From positions 1 through 64,000 of the forward strand of contig NZ_BBWH01000040.1 of assembly GCF_001463705.1 (NCBI RefSeq): a DNA stretch of 64,000 nt, read 5' to 3'. Below are positions 13,642 to 23,272 of the stretch, one piece after another. How positions within the stretch are numbered: position 1 is the stretch's first letter; each line of letters opens with the position of its first letter. This DNA is from Aureimonas sp. AU12. Its GTDB lineage: Bacteria > Pseudomonadota > Alphaproteobacteria > Rhizobiales > Rhizobiaceae. A program made the position numbers and the translations under genes. The notes beneath the pieces were generated by a model. The model did not search any database and was not told the origin of the DNA. It saw only the letters and a program-made list of their open reading frames with translations.

Positions 13642-14742
13642 CTAGTTCCGCACGCCTTCCACGTACCAGTCCATCTTCAGGAGGTCCGCGTCGGGGATGA
13701 CGGCGCCGGCCGCCACCTTCTCGGCGCCGGCCTGATCCTTGATCGGACCGGTGAAGACGCTGTAGGTGCCCGCCGTCGTCTCGTCGACCACCTTCTGCGC
13801 AGCGGCCTTCACGTCGGCCGGCATCTTGTCGTTGAAGGGGGACATCTTGACCTCGCCCTCCTTCATGCCGAGCCAGACGTCGTCCTGTTTCCAGGAGCCG
13901 CCGGCCACCGCCTCGACGCGGCTGACATAATAGGGACCCCAATTGTCGACGATCGCGGTCATGTGGGCGTTCGGCGCGAAGCTCTGCATGTCCCAGGCCT
14001 GGCCGAAGGCGATGGCGCCGCGCTTCTCGGCCTCCTGCAGGGGGCCGGGCGAGTCCGTGTGCTGGGTGATGACGTCGGCGCCCTGGTCGAGCAGCGCCGA
14101 GGTCGCCTGCGCCTCCTTGGCCGGGTCGTACCAGGAGTTGACCCAGACGACCTGCGTCTCGAAGGCCGGGTTCACCTTGCGCGCGGCGAGCGTGAAGGCG
14201 TTGATGCCCATCACCACTTCTGGGATCGGGAAGGAGGCGACGTAGCCGGCCTTGCCGGACTTCGACATGTGGCCGGCGATGGTGCCGAGCACGGCGCGGC
14301 CCTCGTAGAAGCGGGCGTTGTAGATGCCCATGTTGGGGGCCGTCTGGTAGCCGGTGGCGTGCTCGAACTTCACCTTCGGGAACTGCTTGGCGACCTTCAG
14401 CGTCGGGTTCATGAAGCCGAAGGAGGTGGCGAAGATGATGTCGTTGCCGTCCTGCGCGAGCTTGCGGATGACGCGCTCGGCGTCCGGCCCCTCGGCGACG
14501 TTCTCGACGAAGGTGGTGACGACCTTGTCGCCGAGCGTCTCGGCGAGGAACTTGCGGCCCTGGTCGTGGGCGAAGGAGTAGCCGAAGTCGCCGACCGGAC
14601 CGACATAAACGAAGGCGGCCTTGACCGGACGGTCGAGCGCCTGCGCGAAGGCCGGATGGCCGAAGGGCGTCGACGCCAGGATGGCGCCGCCGGCGATCGC
14701 GGCAGCTCCGAGGAGAAGGCGGCGGCGGGTGATCTCGATCAT
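13642..14742 (-). CDS. BMP-family ABC transporter substrate-binding protein
   Basis: The 366-residue protein starts with a secretion signal containing ITRRRLLLGAAAIAGG, a twin-arginine-like motif, and probably ends up in the periplasm. The mature part (VKAAFVYVGPVGDFGYSFAHDQGRK) is typical of the basic membrane protein (BMP) family, whose members bind nucleosides or purines. AAGGAG precedes the ATG at 14742. It is last in a five-component unit (xdhC, ATPase, two permeases, this gene). With xanthine dehydrogenase genes upstream, a purine or nucleoside ligand such as xanthine, urate or guanosine is the natural inference. Confidence 0.93.
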   Translation of the reverse strand: MIEITRRRLLLGAAAIAGGAILASTPFGHPAFAQALDRPVKAAFVYVGPVGDFGYSFAHDQGRKFLAETLGDKVVTTFVENVAEGPDAERVIRKLAQDGNDIIFATSFGFMNPTLKVAKQFPKVKFEHATGYQTAPNMGIYNARFYEGRAVLGTIAGHMSKSGKAGYVASFPIPEVVMGINAFTLAARKVNPAFETQVVWVNSWYDPAKEAQATSALLDQGADVITQHTDSPGPLQEAEKRGAIAFGQAWDMQSFAPNAHMTAIVDNWGPYYVSRVEAVAGGSWKQDDVWLGMKEGEVKMSPFNDKMPADVKAAAQKVVDETTAGTYSVFTGPIKDQAGAEKVAAGAVIPDADLLKMDWYVEGVRN

Positions 14743-14771
14743 TGATGGCTCCTTGAACGACAGAACGGGGA

Positions 14772-15695
14772 TCAGGCGGTGGCGCGGAAGGGCTTGCCGA
14801 GGCAGGCCGGCGCCGCCGACCTCGTGCGGGTGCGCCCGGAGATGAGGGCGAGCACGAGGATCGTCGCGAGATAGGGAAGAGCGGTGAGGAACTCGGGCGC
14901 CAGGAAGGACCAGCCGGCGGCCTTGGCCTGCAGTTCCAGCGTGATGACGGCGCCGAAGAGATAGGCGCCGGCGAGAAGCCGGCCGGGCCGCCACGAGGCG
15001 AAGACGACGAGCGCGATGGCGATCCAGCCGCGCCCAGCCGTCAGCCGTTCGGCCCACATCGGCGTCAGCACCAGCGAATAGAACGAGCCGCCGAGACCGG
15101 CCATCGCGCCGCCGAAGAGAACGGCGAGATAGCGCACCTTGAGCACGGGATAGCCGATCGAATGAGCGGAGGCGTCGTTTTCGCCGACCGCGCGCAGGAT
15201 CAGCCCGGCCCTGGAATGCTTGAGGAACCACCAGACCCCGAACGTCAGCAGCAGCGAGGCGTAGACGATCGGCGAATAGCCGAAGAGGACGCGCCAGAGC
15301 GGATCGCTCGCCAGTGCGGCCGGAAAGATCGAGGTGAAGCCGGGCGTGGTGATCCCGACGAAGGAGGCGCCGGCCAGCGCCGAGACGCCGGTACCGAAGA
15401 TCGTCAGCGCCAGCCCCGTCGCCACCTGATTGGCCGTCAGCGTCAGCGTCAGGTAGCCGAAGATCAACGACGAGGCAGCCGCCGCCGCCATGGCGGCCAT
15501 GGCGCCGAGCGCGGGAATGCCTGTCGTGACCGAGACCACGAAGGCGGTGACGGCGCCGATGAGCATCATGCCCTCGACGCCGAGATTGAGGACGCCCGAC
15601 TTCTCCACCACGAGCTCGCCGAGCGCGGCGATGAGGATGGGCGTCGCGGCGGTGACGATCGCGACGATCACGGCGACGGTGAATTCCGGGCTCAT
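14772..15695 (-). CDS. ABC transporter permease (purine/nucleoside type)
   Basis: This 307-residue membrane protein has about eight to nine hydrophobic segments and the permease signature GELVVEKSGVLNLGVEGMML, shared with nucleoside and branched-chain substrate importers. Its start overlaps the preceding permease stop by four bases (ATGA). The BMP binding protein follows after 29 bp. It forms the membrane channel with the product of 15692-16828. Confidence 0.94.
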   Translation of the reverse strand: MSPEFTVAVIVAIVTAATPILIAALGELVVEKSGVLNLGVEGMMLIGAVTAFVVSVTTGIPALGAMAAMAAAAASSLIFGYLTLTLTANQVATGLALTIFGTGVSALAGASFVGITTPGFTSIFPAALASDPLWRVLFGYSPIVYASLLLTFGVWWFLKHSRAGLILRAVGENDASAHSIGYPVLKVRYLAVLFGGAMAGLGGSFYSLVLTPMWAERLTAGRGWIAIALVVFASWRPGRLLAGAYLFGAVITLELQAKAAGWSFLAPEFLTALPYLATILVLALISGRTRTRSAAPACLGKPFRATA

Positions 15696-16828
15696 GCCGT
15701 CGCCTCGCCGACTTTATGGGCGGGAACGGTCGGCGGCCCATAGGGAACCAACGGCGAGGCCAAGGCCGGACGCCCGCCGGCCCGAAGCCGGTAGCGCACA
15801 AGGATGTCCACCGCGAGCAGGAAGAACAACATCATCGCCTGAAAGACGCCGATGGCGGCAGCGGGCAGGCCGATCGTCGTCTGCGCGCTCTCGCCGCCGA
15901 CATAGGTCAGCGCCAGCACCAGTGCGGCGAGTACGATGCCGAGCGGATGCAGGCGGCCGAGAAAGGCGACGATGATCGCGGTGAAGCCGTAGCCGGTCGG
16001 GAAGGACGGCACCATCTGGCCGAACGGTCCGGCCGCCTCGAAGATGCCGGCGAGCCCCGCGCAGGCGCCGCCGAAGAGCAGCACCATCCAGACGACGCGG
16101 TTTTCCTGGAAGCCGCCATAGCGCGCCGCCTGCGGGCTGAGGCCGACGACCCGCACCTGAAACCCCGCAACCGTGCGCGCCACGAGGAACCAGGCGGCGA
16201 GCGCCAGCGTGAGCGCCACGGGAATGCCGAGATGGATCAGCGTTTCCGGCACCACGATTGGCAGGGTCTGCGACATCGTGAACATGGCGGTCTGCGGGAA
16301 GTTGAAGCCGGCCGGATCCTTCCAGGGACCGCGCATCAGATAGTAGAGCGTCTGGATCGCGACGTAGTTGAGCATCAGGCTGGAAAGGATCTCGGAGACC
16401 CCGAGCCGCGTGCGCAGGATGGCGGGGATCGCGGCCCAGGCCATGCCGCCGACAACGCCGGCGGCGATCATCGCGGGCAGGATCCAGACGCCCTCGCCGC
16501 CCATCGTCAGGAGCGCGATGCCGGTGCCCGCCAAGCCGCCGAAGACGTATTGCCCCTCGGCGCCGATGTTCCAGACATTGGCGCGAAAGCCGACAGACAG
16601 GCCGACGGCGATGATCGCCAGCGGCGCGGCCTTCACGAGAAGATCCTGCCAGCGATACCAGTCGAAGAGTGGGGTGACGAAGATCTCGCGCACCGCGCCG
16701 AACCCGTCGTAACCAAGGAGGGTGAAGACCACGGCGCCGACCACCAGCGTCAGCACGACGGCGAGAACCGGCGTCGCGAAGAGCATCGCGCGGCTGGGCT
16801 CGCGCCTGGGCTCGAAACGCCAAGCCAT
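15692..16828 (-). CDS. ABC transporter permease (purine/nucleoside type)
   Basis: The 378-residue protein has about ten membrane segments and the conserved cytoplasmic stretch VGFRANVWNIGAEGQYVFGG, found in permeases paired with BMP binding proteins. The ATG at 16828 overlaps the ATPase stop by one base (TGATG) and gives a positively charged N-terminus (MAWRFEPRREPSR) as expected for the cytoplasmic side. The gene lies between the ATPase and the second permease in one operon. Confidence 0.94.
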   Translation of the reverse strand: MAWRFEPRREPSRAMLFATPVLAVVLTLVVGAVVFTLLGYDGFGAVREIFVTPLFDWYRWQDLLVKAAPLAIIAVGLSVGFRANVWNIGAEGQYVFGGLAGTGIALLTMGGEGVWILPAMIAAGVVGGMAWAAIPAILRTRLGVSEILSSLMLNYVAIQTLYYLMRGPWKDPAGFNFPQTAMFTMSQTLPIVVPETLIHLGIPVALTLALAAWFLVARTVAGFQVRVVGLSPQAARYGGFQENRVVWMVLLFGGACAGLAGIFEAAGPFGQMVPSFPTGYGFTAIIVAFLGRLHPLGIVLAALVLALTYVGGESAQTTIGLPAAAIGVFQAMMLFFLLAVDILVRYRLRAGGRPALASPLVPYGPPTVPAHKVGEATA

Positions 16829-18354
16829 CAGGCCGCAACCTCGTGCGGTGCGTCGCCGTGGACCCCGCCCATCAGCAGCCCCACGCGCTCGATCGAGATG
16901 CCTTGCACGTCCATCGCTTCCGACAGGCGGCCCTCGTTGATGACGGCGATGCGGTCGCACAGGTCGAGGAGTTCGTCGAGATCCTGGCTGACCACGACGA
17001 TCGCCGCGCCGCGCGCAGCGAGATCGATCATCGCCTGCCGGATGAAGCCGGCGGCACCGGCATCGACGCCCCAGGTCGGCTGCGAGACGACGAGGACGCT
17101 CGGCTCCTGTCCGATCTCGCGGCCCATGATGAACTTCTGCAGGTTGCCGCCCGACAGGCTGCCGGCGGTGGCCTTCGGGCCCGTCGCCTTGACGGAAAAG
17201 GCGGAGATGACGCTCTCGGCGTAACGGCGAGCGGCGCCGAGGCGGATCAGCCCGCCCGAAGCCAAGCCCTTGCGAGCACGGGCCGAGAGGATCGCGTTCT
17301 CGGCGAGCGAGAGCGCCGGCACGGCGGCGTGGCCGTTGCGCTCCTCGGGCACGCAGGCGAGCCCGAGCCGTCGCCGGGCGGAGACGCCGAGACGCTCCAC
17401 CGCGTGTCCCTCGATCGCGATGCGGCCCGAGACCCCGGCGGTCTTCTCGCCCGAGAGCACCGTCAGCAGCTCGTTCTGCCCGTTGCCGGCAACGCCCGCA
17501 ATACCGAAGATCTCGCCCGAGCGCACCGAGAAGGCGACATCGCGAAGGCTGGTGCCGAAGGGCGGCTCGCCCGCGGCCGACAGGGCCGCCACCGCGAAAC
17601 GCTCGCCGCCATGGGCGCCGCCGGCCTTGTGCGACAGGTCCTTTAGCGAACCGCCGATCATCCGTTCGGCCATCGAGCGAGCCGTCTCGGCGGCGGGGTC
17701 GCAGGTGCCAACGAGCCGGCCGCCGCGCAGGATCGTGGCGGTGGAGCACAGGGCTTTGATCTCGCCGAGCTTGTGCGAGATGTAGAGGATGGAGCAGCCG
17801 TCGGCGGCAAGTTTGCGCAGGACGGCGAAGAGCCCGTCCACTTCCTGCGGCGTCAGCACTGAGGTCGGCTCGTCCATGATCAGGAGCTTCGGGCGACCGA
17901 GCAGCGCGCGCACGATCTCGATGCGCTGGCGCTCGCCGACCGAGAGCGTGTGCACCTCGCGATGCGGGTCGAGCACGAGGTCGTACTGGGTCATCACCTC
18001 GCGGATGCGCGCCTCCAGCTCGCGCCGGGGCGGCGGCTCGTCCATGCCGAGCGCGATGTTCTCGAGCACCGTCATCGCCTCGAACAGGCAGAAGTGCTGG
18101 AACACCATGGCGATGCCGAGCGCGCGCGCCTCGCGCGGCGAGCCGATGCGCACGGGCGCGCCGTCGAAGCGGATCTCGCCCTCGTCGGCCGACTGCACGC
18201 CGTAGATGATCTTCACCAGCGTCGACTTGCCGGCCCCGTTCTCGCCGAGCAGCGCATGAATGCGGCCGGGCTCGACGGAGAACGAGATGTCGTCGTTGGC
18301 GACGACGCCCGGAAAGCGCTTTCCGACATGGAGAAGTTCAAGACGTGGCGGCAT
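16828..18354 (-). CDS. ABC transporter ATP-binding protein, two nucleotide-binding domains
   Basis: The 508-residue protein contains two tandem ATPase domains. The first has an intact Walker A (GENGAGKST, 37-45), signature LSVGERQRIEI and Walker B LLIMDEPT. The second has a divergent Walker A (GVAGNGQNEL) with signature LSGGNLQKFIMG and a weak Walker B, which is usual for RbsA/YufO-like pairs. The ATG at 18354 has GGAG upstream and lies 17 bases inside the end of xdhC, so translation of the importer is probably coupled to XdhC. It energises the permeases downstream. Confidence 0.93.
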   Translation of the reverse strand: MPPRLELLHVGKRFPGVVANDDISFSVEPGRIHALLGENGAGKSTLVKIIYGVQSADEGEIRFDGAPVRIGSPREARALGIAMVFQHFCLFEAMTVLENIALGMDEPPPRRELEARIREVMTQYDLVLDPHREVHTLSVGERQRIEIVRALLGRPKLLIMDEPTSVLTPQEVDGLFAVLRKLAADGCSILYISHKLGEIKALCSTATILRGGRLVGTCDPAAETARSMAERMIGGSLKDLSHKAGGAHGGERFAVAALSAAGEPPFGTSLRDVAFSVRSGEIFGIAGVAGNGQNELLTVLSGEKTAGVSGRIAIEGHAVERLGVSARRRLGLACVPEERNGHAAVPALSLAENAILSARARKGLASGGLIRLGAARRYAESVISAFSVKATGPKATAGSLSGGNLQKFIMGREIGQEPSVLVVSQPTWGVDAGAAGFIRQAMIDLAARGAAIVVVSQDLDELLDLCDRIAVINEGRLSEAMDVQGISIERVGLLMGGVHGDAPHEVAA

Positions 18355-19237
18355 GCGACTCCGTCCGGCGAGGGTGCTGCATCGATTTATTGCACTGAGA
18401 TTGCACAGGCGCAAAGCCTGTGCAGCGGTTTTCCTCAAGCTTGCGTGCAAACGTGACGAGAAGCTCGGCGGCGACCAGCGCCGCGATCACCTCGGGCCGC
18501 TTGTCGCGGATCGCCGAGCCGCCGATCGGCAGCACCAGCCGTTCGATCTCGCCCGCCCGACCTTCGCTCGCCAAATGCCGCCGGAAGCTTTCGCGCTTCG
18601 TCGCCGAGCCGATCATCCCGACATAGGTGGCGTCGCGCCGGGCAAGGGCTGCGCTCGCGATGAGGAAGTCGAGCGCGTGATCGTGCGTCGCCACCACGAA
18701 GGCCGAGCCGGGAGGCGCCGCGGCCACTTCCGCTTCCGGGATCGCGGCGCGCCGGCGCGCGGTGCCCTCCGGCAGGTCCGCGAGGCGATCGGCACGCCCG
18801 TCGATCACGAGGGTGCGTAGAGGCAGCGGCGCGAGGGCGCGGGCCAGCGCCTGCCCCGTATGCCCGGCGCCGAAGACCAGCACGGTCGGATAGGCGGCTT
18901 CCGCCTCGGCCTTGCCGGCTTCGATCGTGGCGAGAAGCGTCGGCGAGGCGCGCGCGAGATCGAGCAGGACGCGCCCGCCGCAGCACTGGCCGATGGCGGG
19001 TCCGAGCGGGATGTCGAGCCTTGAAGCCGCCTCGCCGCTCGCCAGCATGCGCCGCGCCTCGGCGATGCCCTCCATCTCCAGCGCGCCGCCGCCGACCGTT
19101 CCCGCGGCGCACCGGGCGGTCACCAGCATCGACGCTCCCGCTTCGCGGGGTGTTGAGCCGCGTGCCTCGGCGACCGTGACTAGGATAGCGGGCTCGCCCG
19201 CGTCGAGTGCGGCGCGAAGGGCGGCGAGTGCGTTCAC
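18338..19237 (-). CDS. xdhC: Xanthine dehydrogenase accessory protein XdhC
   Basis: XdhC binds molybdenum cofactor and helps insert its sulfurated form into xanthine dehydrogenase. The 299-residue product shows the family motifs ARGSTPREAGASMLV, GTVGGGALE, IGQCCGG, a Rossmann GAGHTGQALARAL and YVGMIGSATKRESF. The start is GTG at 19237 with GAAGG upstream. A C-terminal tail of about 20 residues beyond VTFARKLEEN is rich in Ser, Arg and His, and its coding end overlaps the ABC ATPase gene. Confidence 0.93.
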   Translation of the reverse strand: MNALAALRAALDAGEPAILVTVAEARGSTPREAGASMLVTARCAAGTVGGGALEMEGIAEARRMLASGEAASRLDIPLGPAIGQCCGGRVLLDLARASPTLLATIEAGKAEAEAAYPTVLVFGAGHTGQALARALAPLPLRTLVIDGRADRLADLPEGTARRRAAIPEAEVAAAPPGSAFVVATHDHALDFLIASAALARRDATYVGMIGSATKRESFRRHLASEGRAGEIERLVLPIGGSAIRDKRPEVIAALVAAELLVTFARKLEENRCTGFAPVQSQCNKSMQHPRRTESHAATS

Positions 19238-19265
19238 GCGTTGGCCTTCGGGCGTCGGTGGGAGA

Positions 19266-19411
19266 CGCCCTCATCCGCCCTCCGGGCACCTTCTCCTCGA
19301 GGGGGAGAGGGATCGCACCGCGTTCCGCGATGTTCGATCGCGGTCGCGCGGCGTCGAGGCAGTTCCCTTCGCCCGCTTGCGGGAGAAGGTCCCGGCAGGG
19401 GGATGAGGGCG
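19266..19411. repeat. REP-like inverted repeat between xdhB and xdhC
   Basis: The element begins CGCCCTCATCCGCCC and ends GGGGGATGAGGGCG, with internal complementary blocks (CACCTTCTCC and GGGAGAAGGT). It fills most of the 187-bp gap between xdhB and xdhC. Repeats of this form are widespread in rhizobial intergenic DNA. It could fold in the mRNA and separate expression of xdhAB from xdhC. Confidence 0.7.
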
Positions 19412-19424
19412 TGTGTCTCCATCC

Positions 19425-21827
19425 TCACCCGCCCCGCACCGCGTCCACCGCTGCGAGCAGGCGCTCGGGCGTGGCGGGCGCGTCGAGATCGGGGAAGCGC
19501 CGGTAGTCGCCAGCCGCGCAGACGGCGTCGGTCAGCGCTGAAAAGACCGAGAGCGCCAGCATGAAGGGCGGCTCGCCGACCGCCTTCGAGCGGTAGATCG
19601 TGGCGGCGGGGTTGCGGCCCTTCTCCCAGAGGTGCACGCGCAGGTCGTCCGGCCGATCGTTGGCGGTGGGGATCTTGTAGGTCGAGGGGGCGTGGGTGCG
19701 TAAGCGCCCCGCCTTGTCCCACCAGAGCTCTTCGGTGGTCAACCAGCCCATACCCTGGATGAAGCCGCCCTCGATCTGACCGAGGTCGAGCGCCGGGTTC
19801 AGCGACTGGCCGACATCGTGGAGGATGTCGGCGCGCAGGAGCCGGTTCTCGCCGGTCAGCGTGTCGATCACCACCTCGGCGCAGGCCGCCCCGTAGGCGA
19901 AGTAGTAGAAGGGTTTGCCGCTCGCGCTCTCGCGGTCGTAGGTGATGCCGGGCGTCGCGTAGAAGCCGGTGGAGGAGAGCGAGACGCGGGCGAGATAGGC
20001 TTCGCCGACGAGGTCGCAGAAGCGCTTCTCCTCCGCGCCGATCCGCACCCGGCCGGGCAGGAACACGACCTCCTCGCGCGGCACCCGGTAGCGCTGCACG
20101 GCGTAGTCGATCAGCCGCGTCTTGATGGTGCGGGCCGCGGCCTGCGCCGCCATGCCGTTGAGGTCGGAGCCGGACGAGGCGGCGGTGGCCGAGGTGTTGG
20201 GCACCTTGGCAGTGGTGGTCGCCGTGATCCTGACGTTGGAAACGTCGATCTGGAACTCCTCGGCCACCACCTGCGCGACCTTGGTGAAGAGGCCCTGCCC
20301 CATCTCCGTGCCGCCGTGGTTGAGGTGGACCGAGCCGTCCTTGTAGACGTGAACGAGCGCGCCGGCCTGGTTGAGATGGCTGGTGGTGAAGGAGATGCCG
20401 AACTTCACCGGCGTCAGCGCCAGCCCCTTCTTGAGGATCGGGCTTTCCGCGTTGAAGGCCCGAACCGCCTCGCGCCGGGCGCGGTAATCGCTGGAGGTTT
20501 CGAGCTCCCCGACGATCTCGGCGATGACGCAGTCCTCCACCGACTGGTGATAGGGCGTCTTGCCGAAGCTGCCCGATCCCATCGCCGGATAGAAGTTGCG
20601 CCGGCGCACGTCAAGCGGATCGAGGCCCGTGTCGAACGCGATGCGGTCGATCGCCCGCTCGATCGCCACCATGCCCTGCGGGCCGCCGAAGCCGCGAAAG
20701 GCGGTGTTGGAAACCGTGTGCGTCTTCAGCCGGCGCGAATGGATGCGCGCGGCCTTCAGGTGATAGGCGTTGTCGGCATGGAACATGGCGCGGTCGGCGA
20801 TGGCGCCCGAGAGATCCTTCGAATAGCCGCAGCGCACGACATGGCGGAACTCGGCGCCGAGGATGCGCCCCGCGGAGTCGTGGCCGACGCGGTACTCGGC
20901 CCGCATCTCGTGGCGCTTGCCGGTCATCTCCATGTCGTCGTCGCGGTCGAGTCGGCACTTGGCGGGGCGCCCCGTGGCGCGCGCGACGAGCGCGCAGACC
21001 GAGGCGAAGAGCGCCGGCTGCGATTCCTTGCCGCCGAAGCCGCCGCCCATGCGCCGCACCTCGACCGTCACCGCATGGTCGGCGAGCCCGAGGGCTTTGG
21101 CCACATTGTGCTGGACCTCGGACGGGTGCTGCGTCGAGGAGCGCACCAGCATGTCGCCGTCCTCGCCGGGCGTGGCGGTGGCGATCTGCCCTTCGAGGTA
21201 GAAATGATCCTGCCCCCCCGTCTCGACCGAACCGGACACGACATGGGGCGCGGCAACCAGCGCGGCCTCGGCGTCGCCGAGCCGCATCTCGTGCGGGCTG
21301 AGAAGATCCTCGCCGAGGTCGTCGGCAAATCGGATCGCCTCGGGAATGGTGATCGCGGCGGGCAGGTCCTCGTAGTCGACCGTCGCCAGCTTGGCGGCCC
21401 TGCGGGCCGTGGCCACGTCGTCGGCGGCCACGGCGAAGAGCGGCTGGCCGACATAGGAGACGAGATCCACGGCGAAGATCGGATCGTCGCCGAAGACCGG
21501 CGAATAGTCGTTGACGCCGGGAATGTCGGCAGCCGTCAGCACGCAGGCGACGCCCGGTGCCGCGCGCACGGACTGAAGATCCATCGAGCGGATGCGCGCA
21601 TGGGCGTGCGCGCTCATGGCGATGAAGACCTGCAGCGTGCCCGGCAGTTCGGGCTCGTCGTCGATGTAGCGGGCCGCGCCGGTGACATGCTTGGCGCCGC
21701 TGTCATGGTGTATCCCCTGCCCGACGCCGCCCTTCAGCCGCGCCTGGCGCGCGGGCGGGCGCTCGTCGAGGCTCGCGGGCGAGACGGTGCCGGCCTCGCC
21801 GCGATCCTGGACCCGGGTCTCGTCCAT
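19425..21827 (-). CDS. xdhB: Xanthine dehydrogenase large subunit (molybdopterin-binding) XdhB
   Basis: The 800-residue protein is the catalytic molybdenum subunit that hydroxylates hypoxanthine and xanthine to urate. Visible motifs include GGGFGGKESQ, the substrate-pocket region FRGFGGPQGM, GGTEMGQGLFTK and the active-site glutamate E752 in VGEPPFMLALS. The ATG at 21827 overlaps the xdhA stop by one base and lies seven bases after GGAGG; a GTG one codon earlier is less well spaced. It pairs with XdhA. Confidence 0.97.
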   Translation of the reverse strand: MDETRVQDRGEAGTVSPASLDERPPARQARLKGGVGQGIHHDSGAKHVTGAARYIDDEPELPGTLQVFIAMSAHAHARIRSMDLQSVRAAPGVACVLTAADIPGVNDYSPVFGDDPIFAVDLVSYVGQPLFAVAADDVATARRAAKLATVDYEDLPAAITIPEAIRFADDLGEDLLSPHEMRLGDAEAALVAAPHVVSGSVETGGQDHFYLEGQIATATPGEDGDMLVRSSTQHPSEVQHNVAKALGLADHAVTVEVRRMGGGFGGKESQPALFASVCALVARATGRPAKCRLDRDDDMEMTGKRHEMRAEYRVGHDSAGRILGAEFRHVVRCGYSKDLSGAIADRAMFHADNAYHLKAARIHSRRLKTHTVSNTAFRGFGGPQGMVAIERAIDRIAFDTGLDPLDVRRRNFYPAMGSGSFGKTPYHQSVEDCVIAEIVGELETSSDYRARREAVRAFNAESPILKKGLALTPVKFGISFTTSHLNQAGALVHVYKDGSVHLNHGGTEMGQGLFTKVAQVVAEEFQIDVSNVRITATTTAKVPNTSATAASSGSDLNGMAAQAAARTIKTRLIDYAVQRYRVPREEVVFLPGRVRIGAEEKRFCDLVGEAYLARVSLSSTGFYATPGITYDRESASGKPFYYFAYGAACAEVVIDTLTGENRLLRADILHDVGQSLNPALDLGQIEGGFIQGMGWLTTEELWWDKAGRLRTHAPSTYKIPTANDRPDDLRVHLWEKGRNPAATIYRSKAVGEPPFMLALSVFSALTDAVCAAGDYRRFPDLDAPATPERLLAAVDAVRGG

Positions 21828-23269
21828 CACGCGACCTCCGCGATGCGCGTCGGCACGCCGCCCAGAAGCTCCAGCCGGAAGCGCTCGACGAGGTTGGCGG
21901 CGGTCTTCAGGCGGTAGTCGGCGGAGGCGCGCAGGTCGTCGAGCGGCTGGAAGTCGTCCTCCAGCGCGGCGGCCGCGCGCGCGGCGGCCTCGGCGTCAAA
22001 GGGCCGGCCGACAAGCGCGGCTTCCGCGTTGAGCGCACGCTTCGGCGTGCCCGCCATGCCGCCGAAGGCGAGGCGCGCGGCCACGACCGTTCGCCCCTCG
22101 AAGCGCAGCTTGAAGGCCGCGAGTACCGCCGAGATGTCGCTCTCGGTGCGCTTGGAGATCTTGTAGGCGGCAAATCGCTCGTTCGGCTCGATCACCGGCA
22201 CCTCGACGGCGGCGACGAACTCGCCGGGGGCGCGGTCCTGCCGACCGTATTCGATGAAGAAATCCTCCAGAGCCAAGCTGCGCGCTTCGTCGCCGCGCCG
22301 CAGATAGAGCGTCGCGCCGAGTGCGATGAGCACGGGCGGCAGATCGCCGATCGGCGAGCCGTTGGCGATGTTGCCGCCGACCGTGCCGGCATTGCGCACC
22401 TGCGGCCCGGCGAAGCGACGCATCACCTCGCCGAGGTCGGGATGAAGCGTGGCCAGATGCCGGGTGGCCTGCGCATGCGTCACGGCCGCGCCGAGGAAGA
22501 GACGACCCGGCGCCTCCTCGACATGGGCGAGATCGGCGACGCGCGAGACGTCGATCATCACCTCGAACTCGCGGTGCCCCTTCGTCACCCAGAGCCCGAC
22601 GTCGGTGGCCCCGGCCACCAGCGTCGCCTGCGGGTGCTCGGCATAGAGATCGGCCAGCGCATCGACGTCGCCCGGCGAGAACCAGAGCCTGCCCCCCGCC
22701 TCGTAGCGGAAGGTCCCGGATCCGCGCAGATCCGTCAGCCGCGCCGCCATCGTCGCATCCGCCGCGCGGGTCTGTGGCCGTGGCAGGGCCGCGACCGCGA
22801 CGCCGGCCTCGATGATCGGCCCGTAGCCGGTGCAGCGGCAGAGATTACCGGCGATCTCGTCCTTCACCGACTGCCGGTCGGTGAGCGAACCCGCGCGCCA
22901 GGCCGCATGAAGCTGCACCGCGAAACCCGGCGTGCAGAAGCCGCACTGGCTGGCATGACGATCCACCATCTCGCGCTGGATCGGGGCGAGGTCACCGCCG
23001 GCCGACAGATGCTCCACCGTCTCGACGGCGCGCCCGTGCAGCGCCGGCAGGAAGGTGATGCAGGCGTTGACGGCGCGCCGGCGAAGGCTGCCAACCGCAT
23101 CGGGCTCCTCGAGGATCACCGTGCAGGCGCCGCAATCACCCTCCGCGCAGCCCTCCTTCGTGCCGACGAGCCGCTCGGTGCCGCGCAGATATTGCAGCAC
23201 CGTGGTGGTCGGCGCGAAGCCGTCGACGGAGCGCTCGGAGCCGTTGAGGACGAAGCGGATCGGGGCCAT
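21827..23269 (-). CDS. xdhA: Xanthine dehydrogenase small subunit (2Fe-2S and FAD) XdhA
   Basis: The 480-residue subunit moves electrons from the molybdenum site to NAD. Cysteines 41, 46, 49 and 70 form the plant-type 2Fe-2S cluster, and 109, 112, 144 and 146 (CGFCTPG, CRCTGY) the second cluster. The FAD domain follows at about 185-475 (TLVAGATDVGLWVTKGHR, GNIANGSPIGDLPP). It starts three bases after the HIU hydrolase stop, so the two are co-translated. Confidence 0.97.
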   Translation of the reverse strand: MAPIRFVLNGSERSVDGFAPTTTVLQYLRGTERLVGTKEGCAEGDCGACTVILEEPDAVGSLRRRAVNACITFLPALHGRAVETVEHLSAGGDLAPIQREMVDRHASQCGFCTPGFAVQLHAAWRAGSLTDRQSVKDEIAGNLCRCTGYGPIIEAGVAVAALPRPQTRAADATMAARLTDLRGSGTFRYEAGGRLWFSPGDVDALADLYAEHPQATLVAGATDVGLWVTKGHREFEVMIDVSRVADLAHVEEAPGRLFLGAAVTHAQATRHLATLHPDLGEVMRRFAGPQVRNAGTVGGNIANGSPIGDLPPVLIALGATLYLRRGDEARSLALEDFFIEYGRQDRAPGEFVAAVEVPVIEPNERFAAYKISKRTESDISAVLAAFKLRFEGRTVVAARLAFGGMAGTPKRALNAEAALVGRPFDAEAAARAAAALEDDFQPLDDLRASADYRLKTAANLVERFRLELLGGVPTRIAEVA

Positions 23270-23272
23270 GGC

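Noticed and set aside
19818-21917. A plus-strand open frame of about 700 codons opposite xdhB
   Set aside because: It runs antisense to a molybdenum hydroxylase with all its motifs; composition is that of a shadow frame.
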